From NCBI GenBank assembly GCA_025451135.1, contig JANWKW010000046.1, positions 1 to 10,426 of the forward strand: a stretch of 10,426 bases of DNA. The letters run 5' to 3'. The notes under the pieces are model-generated. The model saw only the letters and a program-made list of their open reading frames with translations. It did no database searches and was not told the DNA's origin. The translations under genes and the position numbers were made by a program. This DNA is from Vulcanimicrobiia bacterium (GTDB taxonomy: Bacteria; Vulcanimicrobiota; Vulcanimicrobiia; Vulcanimicrobiales; Vulcanimicrobiaceae). Positions 6,730 to 10,426 of this stretch are shown here, piece by piece; positions within the stretch are counted from its first letter, which is position 1, and each line of letters begins with the position of its first letter.

Positions 6730-7029
6730 ATGGCTGAGACCTATTCGCTCGATGGCGGCAAGATCGTCGATCTCGATTCGTTTTATGACGAAGTGTCGGC
6801 GGAGATTCTACCCGGCGTCCAATGGGGTCGCAACCGCGACGCGTGCGACGTTATCTTGCGCGGCGGGTTCGGAACTCCGGAGGATGGTTTCGTGCTTCAG
6901 TGGGTGTCGTCCGCAGTATCTCGAGAGGCGCTAGGTCCGGAATTGTTCGACGAACTTGTCGAAATCGTCCGTGATCGCGGGCCCGGGGGCGAGCAGTCCG
7001 GTAGTCGCATCGAACTCCGGCTAGAATAG
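6730..7029 (+). CDS. Barstar-family ribonuclease inhibitor, orphan
   Basis: This is a 99-residue protein that I assign to the barstar family of small cytoplasmic proteins, which block barnase-like ribonucleases. The pattern is a short strand (YSLDG), a helix (SFYDEVSAEI), then WGRNRDACDVI at 32-42, aligning with the YGENLDALWDC of barstar, and then FVLQW and a long helix near ELFDELVEIVRDRG. Asp37 matches barstar Asp35. The position of the key Asp39 is Val41, with an Asp one residue earlier (40), so barnase binding may be altered or absent. The ATG at 6730 is preferred because the barstar similarity begins there; an upstream in-frame ATG at 6697 would add 11 unrelated residues. No strong ribosome site is visible. 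No barnase-like gene is in the window. The role could be immunity to a foreign toxin or something unrelated. Confidence 0.7.
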   Translation: MAETYSLDGGKIVDLDSFYDEVSAEILPGVQWGRNRDACDVILRGGFGTPEDGFVLQWVSSAVSREALGPELFDELVEIVRDRGPGGEQSGSRIELRLE

Positions 7030-7134
7030 AAACGTCCATGCTACGCGAGACCAAAAGCAGAGAAGCCGGCACGCGAACCGGATAGACCAAGTGTTGCGGC
7101 GAGTCGTCGCATCGAAGCTTGACTGCGAAGAAAA

Positions 7135-7344
7135 TTGATTGAAGCTCGCTCGGCCATCGGAGATGAGCGGAAACGCAATCCGCAGGGCCACTGGCTACTT
7201 GCGGTTTGGGGATCTCACGCGATTACCTTCGCGACGGGCGTAGATGAAGAGAGACTCGTGCGCATAGAGCCGGCGAACATCATGCGACGTCCCTTTGCTC
7301 TTGGGCGGGAATTGCGGCTTGAGGCGAAAAGGATGGAGTCGTGA
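7135..7344 (+). CDS. Possible small protein of unknown function (69 aa)
   Basis: The frame opens after a TGA at 7120-7122 and reads 69 residues from TTG at 7135. I do not recognise it. It is basic and contains an aromatic stretch (GHWLLAVWGSHAITF) and the segment RLVRIEPANI. No signal peptide or membrane helix is evident. In favour of a real gene, the stop TGA overlaps the GTG start of the next gene as GTGA, a typical translational coupling. Against it, there is no ATG, the ribosome site before the TTG is weak, and third-position GC is only about two thirds, lower than in the housekeeping genes. It could also be the remnant of a longer gene. Confidence 0.35.
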   Translation: MIEARSAIGDERKRNPQGHWLLAVWGSHAITFATGVDEERLVRIEPANIMRRPFALGRELRLEAKRMES

Positions 7345-8009
7345 AACGATATTCCGTCCTTGCTCTCGCACTCGGCGTCGCACTCTTGTGCGGTTCGCGG
7401 TCGGTCGATGCCGCGGTGTGTGCTCCGAAGGCTCTCGTCCATATCGTTGTGACCGCGGTCACCCCGGGCATCAATCCGGCGTCGTTCGAGGCGCAGCCTC
7501 GCGAGTTGTATCGGATGGGGGACGACAAGATGCGGATCGAGGAGGCCTTGGACGCGGCCAACGGGATTCATGGGCTGATCGTCAATGCAGAGCCGAATAT
7601 TTGGATGGTCAATCTCCACGACGGTACGGGTAGACATATTGTCGACCCAGGCCCGTCCCTGAATGTCGTGGCGCCGATCTTCGGCATCCAGGGCGTAGCG
7701 CCCAAGATCGCTGGTCTGGAATTCGGGTGCGAAGTCGACTTTCTCTCCGCGAATGCACCGACTCCCAGCCGAACCGAGCAGGTCGGCGCATCGCGACTCG
7801 AGGTCTATCGGGTCGTGGACGGGACGGACGCGGTCGAGATACTCGAGCGGCCCGGAACCGGAACGCCGTCGTTCGCGCGCTACTACCAACAGGGCAAACT
7901 GATCCTATCGCTGCGTTACGATCTCTACGCGACCGGACTGCCGATGGACCCCAGTCTGTTCGTACGGCCGTCGGGCGTGCGATATACCGAAGCTGGCACT
8001 CCGAACTAG
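7341..8009 (+). CDS. Exported protein of unknown function, possibly LolA-like fold
   Basis: This 222-residue protein has a clear Sec signal peptide: Lys-Arg near the start, a hydrophobic core LALALGVALL, and likely cleavage at SVDA before A25. There is no proper lipobox, so it is probably soluble in the periplasm or secreted. I do not recognise the family. The mature part alternates short beta-like strands, for example ELYRMGDDKMRIEE, then NIWMVNLHDGTGRHIVDPGP, RLEVYRVVDG, and near the end KLILSLRYDLYATGLP. This resembles proteins with LolA/DUF4412-type folds, which test for lipid or lipoprotein binding, but that is inference. Mature Cys27 and Cys129 could form a disulfide. The GTG start is supported by AAGGA at 7329-7333, seven bases upstream, and overlaps the stop of the small ORF before it. 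Confidence 0.75.
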   Translation: MKRYSVLALALGVALLCGSRSVDAAVCAPKALVHIVVTAVTPGINPASFEAQPRELYRMGDDKMRIEEALDAANGIHGLIVNAEPNIWMVNLHDGTGRHIVDPGPSLNVVAPIFGIQGVAPKIAGLEFGCEVDFLSANAPTPSRTEQVGASRLEVYRVVDGTDAVEILERPGTGTPSFARYYQQGKLILSLRYDLYATGLPMDPSLFVRPSGVRYTEAGTPN

Positions 8010-8342
8010 TGCAAACAACAGTCCGATGGTGGTGACGATAGACTGCTCGCTCCACACTTGCAAGGTTCGACCCGATCACCGGCCTGATCGGCGGTTCGGC
8101 GACCGCGCAAGCGGCGGCTTGTTCCGGGAAGCCATGTGCTTCTACGGGAAGATGCAAGCAGTAGATAGTCGCGTCGAAAGCTACCCATTCGCGCTTGCCT
8201 CGATTGTCTACGGAGTACTGCTCCTGCGATGGACCGGCGCGTTCAATCGCACGGCAGAGTCTCCGCCGCGCTGGTACCCCAACCTGTTCGTTAAACGCCT
8301 ATGTGTTCACGCTGCGATAGGCCCGGAAGAACCCGCGTTTAA
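8010..8342. other. 333 bases without a credible gene
   Basis: Between the exported protein and the convergent cupin gene no frame has a convincing start, ribosome site, codon bias or family likeness. The content I can see is two inverted repeats (8072-8091 and 8290-8343) and a small CCGC-GCAA-GCGG hairpin at about 8103-8114. It may serve as the shared 3' region of the two convergent genes or hold decayed coding sequence. Confidence 0.6.
8072..8091. repeat. 7-base-pair inverted repeat downstream of the exported protein gene
   Basis: CCGATCA (8072-8078) pairs perfectly with TGATCGG (8085-8091) around CCGGCC. It lies about 60 bases after the stop at 8009. Without a U run it is not a standard terminator. 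It could stabilise the 3' end of the transcript or be a protein-binding palindrome. Confidence 0.4.
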
Positions 8343-8343
8343 C
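8290..8343. repeat. Nested inverted repeat at the 3' end of the cupin gene
   Basis: GTTAAACGC (8290-8298) is a perfect inverse of GCGTTTAAC (8335-8343). Inside, GCCTAT (8297-8302) and ATAGGC (8317-8322) form a second 6-base stem that shares two bases with the outer one. On the minus strand the outer repeat begins at the last base of the cupin stop codon. There is no U run. It may cap the 3' end of the cupin mRNA. Confidence 0.45.
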
Positions 8344-8801
8344 TACAGATTCTTCGGGACGACGGTCGCCATCGGTCCTTGGCCCTCCTCTTGGACGACG
8401 GTTACGCCGACGGTTGCGTCGTAGTAGTTCGTTCCTGCGGGGATCGAGACGAACGAACCCGCCGTCAATCGCATCATCTTCGTCGCATCGACGTGATCGC
8501 CGAACCCGACCAGGAGTACGCCGGAGACGATCGTCGCATTCAATCGAGCCGTGTGATGGTGCACTCCCCAGCGCGCCCCGGCCGGCAACCTGACGCGGAC
8601 CACGAAGTCCCCGGCTTGATTGAAACCGCCCATCAGGGTTGCGATGCCGATCCCCTTCAGAAAGCCGGATCCAGCGACCCAATGTTCTTGCCCCGACTGC
8701 ACGGTGATCGGGGCGGTATGTGCCGGTGTGGTCGCATGGGGCACCGCAGCTATGACGGCGAGCATGCACGAAAGGGCTATCCGAGAACAGACGTTGAGCA
8801 T
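8343..8801 (-). CDS. Exported cupin-domain protein with incomplete metal site
   Basis: This 152-residue protein has a signal peptide (about 1-29, hydrophobic core near IALSCMLAVIAAV) followed by one small cupin barrel. Cupin motif 1 has H81 and H83 in GVHHHTARLN and ends at the G of SG, but the expected Glu is Leu87 or Asn88. Motif 2 reads G115-x5-P121-x-G123, but the expected His is Tyr126. Only two of the four usual metal ligands are therefore kept. A small-molecule-binding or scaffold role, or an unusual metal site, is possible; a dioxygenase-type reaction is less likely. The end EGQGPMATVV resembles secreted cupins of the anti-sigma/ChrR-like group. The ATG is supported by GAGGT at 8808-8812, six bases upstream. 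It lies 28 bases after the membrane-protein gene on the same strand and probably shares its transcript. Confidence 0.75.
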   Translation of the reverse strand: MLNVCSRIALSCMLAVIAAVPHATTPAHTAPITVQSGQEHWVAGSGFLKGIGIATLMGGFNQAGDFVVRVRLPAGARWGVHHHTARLNATIVSGVLLVGFGDHVDATKMMRLTAGSFVSIPAGTNYYDATVGVTVVQEEGQGPMATVVPKNL

Positions 8802-8829
8802 TGCACTACCTCAGGGCAAGAGTACGGCC

Positions 8830-9396
8830 CTATTCTGGGCCGGAACGCGGATGGTCGACGGCGAGCCATTCGTCGGTCATCCGCGGGCGGGTCAGCCGGG
8901 CGAAGATATCCCTCGGTGGCTTTTCGGCTAGTGCGGTCATGCGAGCGACCAGATAGTCGAAGTGCTCTATCCCGTGGATGTCGCGCTGGCGCCGTATGAG
9001 GGCGAGGACCGGCGCCAATTGCTTCCAGCAGACGACCACGGCCGGCTGATAGAACTGCAGGAACGTGTCGTCCAGCGCGCCTTTCTCGAGAAGGAGGCCG
9101 AGCTGCGCGTTCCAATCGAGCATGACCATCTCGCGGTGTACGGAACGATCGATCGGCCCGTATTCGAGTTCGGCGCGGTACGCAGGGTCTTTGAGTTTCT
9201 CCGGCAGCACGGTCTTGATATAGTTGTACGGCTCTTGGATCGCTTCGGAGTTCCACATCTCGAGGATCTTCAGTTGGACGGCGAGCCAGTTGCCTCGCTG
9301 CAGGTGCCGCAACTGGACGATGGCGGCGATGGCGGTGGCCAAGATGACGAGAAACGTCCCCATCGCGGCAACGGTATTCCATCCATCGAGGCTCAT
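8830..9396 (-). CDS. Single-pass membrane protein, DUF4760-like
   Basis: This 188-residue protein has one N-terminal membrane helix (about 6-28) followed by a cytoplasmic helical domain. The pattern matches DUF4760-type proteins: a charged helix with LKILEMWNS after the membrane segment, a central helix with LDWNAQLGLLLEKGALDD (94-111), then W124-x2-L-x-P with ALIRRQRD (131-138) and a final helix HFDYLVARM. No enzyme motif or function is known to me for this family. The frame is open further upstream, but the start at 9396 is fixed by AGGAG seven bases before it and by the onset of the membrane helix. It is the first gene of a probable two-gene unit with the exported cupin, so the pair spans membrane and periplasm. 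The family name is tentative. Confidence 0.65.
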   Translation of the reverse strand: MSLDGWNTVAAMGTFLVILATAIAAIVQLRHLQRGNWLAVQLKILEMWNSEAIQEPYNYIKTVLPEKLKDPAYRAELEYGPIDRSVHREMVMLDWNAQLGLLLEKGALDDTFLQFYQPAVVVCWKQLAPVLALIRRQRDIHGIEHFDYLVARMTALAEKPPRDIFARLTRPRMTDEWLAVDHPRSGPE

Positions 9397-9403
9397 TCGG
9401 ATG

Positions 9404-9408
9404 CTCCT
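9404..9408 (-). promoter_or_regulatory. Ribosome-binding site deciding the start of the DUF4760-like gene
   Basis: Read on the minus strand this is AGGAG, seven bases before ATG 9396. It rejects the much longer frame that runs on to 9975, which lies antisense to the gene at 9556-9984. Confidence 0.65.
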
Positions 9409-9555
9409 GGTGGGCTTGGTCGAGCTTGCCGTTCGTGCCGAGATACGATTAGGCCCTTGCTTGCTGCGGTGGGGCCATGGCGGTAGGGGAGCGGCCGGGC
9501 GCTCGCCAAGGCTTCTCGGCCGCCCTGCGATTGTCCGGGGCGCAAGGAGTGGGAC

Positions 9556-9984
9556 ATGCACAGATCCGTTCGGGTCCTCGCCGCGGCGCTGGTCGCCATC
9601 CTCTGTATCGTCGCTTCGCCGAAGGCGGCCAAGGCGAACACCGGCGTCATCCATACGGTCAACAACTCTAAGTACGATGCGTGGATAACGATCTACAACC
9701 TGGGCAAGACCCAGCAGATCGATTACGGTCGCCTGGCGGCCGGCGACGTTCGTACGTGGGGGCGCTGCTGCTATGCGGCGGGCTCGTACTATTACGTGCG
9801 CGCCCAGGTCATGCTCGGCCATAAGGTCTTGAAGGATACGACGATCGAGGTCGTCCCGCGGCTTGCGCGTCAGCTCTATGCAAGTTCGTGCTCGGTCTAC
9901 GGATACGCCCGCGTCGTCTTGGTGGGCGACGGAACCCATTTCCACTGGGAACGTCACGACGACGCGCCCGCTCAATGTATGTAA
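9556..9984 (+). CDS. Small exported protein of unknown function with four mature cysteines
   Basis: This 142-residue protein has a Sec signal peptide (HRSVR, then VLAAALVAILCIVA, likely cleavage after AKA at 27). The mature part of about 115 residues is unrecognised. It is rich in Tyr, Val and Thr in alternating strands, such as AWITIYNLGKTQQIDYG and YYYVRAQVMLG, suggesting a beta-sandwich. Cys71-Cys72, Cys112 and Cys141 are available for disulfides, in keeping with export. The start is supported by AAGGAG at 9544-9549, six bases upstream. The 159-base spacer to the divergent membrane-protein gene must hold its promoter, though I see no convincing hexamers. The exonuclease gene follows after 17 bases, so they may be co-transcribed, but no functional link is apparent. 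Confidence 0.75.
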   Translation: MHRSVRVLAAALVAILCIVASPKAAKANTGVIHTVNNSKYDAWITIYNLGKTQQIDYGRLAAGDVRTWGRCCYAAGSYYYVRAQVMLGHKVLKDTTIEVVPRLARQLYASSCSVYGYARVVLVGDGTHFHWERHDDAPAQCM

Positions 9985-9992
9985 GGTAAGGC

Positions 9993-9998
9993 GGAGGT
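9993..9998 (+). promoter_or_regulatory. Ribosome-binding site for the GTG-started exonuclease gene
   Basis: GGAGGT is a near-perfect anti-16S match only three to four bases before GTG 10002. The spacing is short, but an upstream in-frame ATG (9975) runs into a stop after four codons, so GTG is the only start that fits. Confidence 0.6.
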
Positions 9999-10001
9999 CT
10001 C

Positions 10002-10426
10002 GTGGTCGTTCATCTTATCGACGGGACCTACGAGATCTTCCGGCACTTCTACGGATTGCAGCGCCGAGGCGGCACCGAGGGCCGCCGGTTCGGAGCTGTC
10101 ATCGGCGTGCTCAACACCGTCCTGCGGATGTTCTCGGATGGCGCCACCCACGTAGGCGTCGCTACCGACCACGTCATCGAGTCGTTCCGGAACGACCTCT
10201 GGGACGGCTACAAGACGGGGGCAGGGATCGACCCCGCCCTATTCTCGCAGTTCGTGCCCCTCGAGGACGCGCTGCGCGCTATGGGTGTGACCGTATGGCC
10301 GATGATCGAACTCGAGGCGGACGATGCGCTTGCGTCGGCCGCCGAGATCGCTTCCAAGGACGATCGCGTCGAGAATATCTGCATCTGGACGCCCGATAAG
10401 GATCTCGCCCAGTGCGTGCGCGGGGA
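10002..10426 (+). CDS. Stand-alone 5'-3' exonuclease (FEN/Pol I N-terminal type), 3' end outside window
   Basis: The first 141 residues of a flap-endonuclease-superfamily nuclease are visible. Such enzymes cut 5' flaps and degrade DNA or RNA from the 5' end with two metal ions. Visible acidic ligands and motifs are D7 in HLIDGTYEIFR, D56 in VGVATDH followed by FRNDLWDGYK, ELEADDALA with E105, D107 and D108, and TPDKDLAQ with D132 and D134. These match the metal-binding acids of the Pol I exonuclease domain. Differences from Pol I are ATDH where FD is usual, and YKTG instead of the YKANR that contacts the substrate. The H3TH part lies beyond the edge, so I cannot say whether a polymerase domain follows; the sequence resembles the separate exonuclease family rather than polA. 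It starts 17 bases after the small exported protein gene. Confidence 0.85.
   Translation, partial: MVVHLIDGTYEIFRHFYGLQRRGGTEGRRFGAVIGVLNTVLRMFSDGATHVGVATDHVIESFRNDLWDGYKTGAGIDPALFSQFVPLEDALRAMGVTVWPMIELEADDALASAAEIASKDDRVENICIWTPDKDLAQCVRG

Noticed and set aside
6632..6934. Plus-strand frame giving a peptide with CHPERSEAKSRG
   Set aside because: This is the known spurious translation of the intergenic repeat and overlaps the barstar-family gene.
8290..8343. Possible integron attC site because the arms read GTTAAAC and GTTTAAC, matching GTTRRRY and RYYYAAC
   Set aside because: The order is reversed: attC needs RYYYAAC first and GTTRRRY last, and both strands here read the opposite. No integrase or cassette array is present.
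8026..8424. 132-residue plus-strand frame in the gap and across the cupin end
   Set aside because: It has no ribosome site, low codon bias and no family likeness, and its end lies antisense to the cupin gene.
9461..9489. TTGCTG, 17 bases, TAGGGG as a promoter for the small exported protein
   Set aside because: The -10 matches only two of six consensus bases; I do not consider it supportable.
9397..9975. Minus-strand extension of the DUF4760-like gene to 381 residues
   Set aside because: The added part is antisense to a well-supported exported-protein gene, and a good ribosome site and membrane helix fix the start at 9396.
1..10426. CRISPR arrays, insertion sequences, rRNA genes and phage modules
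   Set aside because: No regularly spaced direct repeats, transposase motifs, rRNA stretches or phage structural genes were found.

Overview
The window is GC-rich and densely coded and comes from a bacterium that very probably has two membranes. The signs are an AcrB-type RND efflux transporter, several proteins with Sec signal peptides, and bacterial S6 and SSB genes. Nothing here fixes the phylum. An environmental lineage such as Eremiobacterota or a similar GC-rich phylum would fit, but that is a guess.

Left part (1-5404): membrane transport. A TSUP/TauE-SafE-type permease, cut by the left edge, overlaps a DUF1003-like membrane protein on the + strand by 8 bases. Four bases beyond it, in convergent orientation, ends a minus-strand pair: a complete HAE1-type RND efflux pump followed after 18 bases by a sodium/calcium-exchanger-family antiporter. 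No periplasmic adaptor or outer-membrane channel gene for the pump is visible.

Centre (5405-6650): replication and translation housekeeping. A divergent intergenic region holds a good sigma70-type promoter (TTGTCG, 17 bases, extended TGC-TATCCT) and a structured leader before rpsF (ribosomal protein S6). It is followed by ssb (single-stranded DNA-binding protein) and a textbook rho-independent terminator. The common downstream partner rpsR is absent, and the rpsF-ssb spacer can form two competing hairpins.

Right part (6651-10426): accessory-looking DNA. It is more loosely packed, has weaker codon bias and contains mostly uncharacterised genes. It opens with a copy of the widespread intergenic repeat that gives spurious CHPERSE peptides. 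Next come an orphan barstar-family inhibitor, a doubtful 69-residue ORF coupled by GTGA to a secreted protein of unknown function, and a 333-base stretch without a credible gene. A minus-strand pair follows (a single-pass DUF4760-like membrane protein, then an exported cupin that has lost two of the four usual metal ligands). Last come a small exported cysteine-containing protein and the 5' part of a stand-alone 5'-3' exonuclease, cut by the right edge.

No clear new multi-gene system stands out. The points most worth following are the structured RNA around rpsF-ssb, the ligand-poor exported cupin with its membrane partner, and the orphan barstar.
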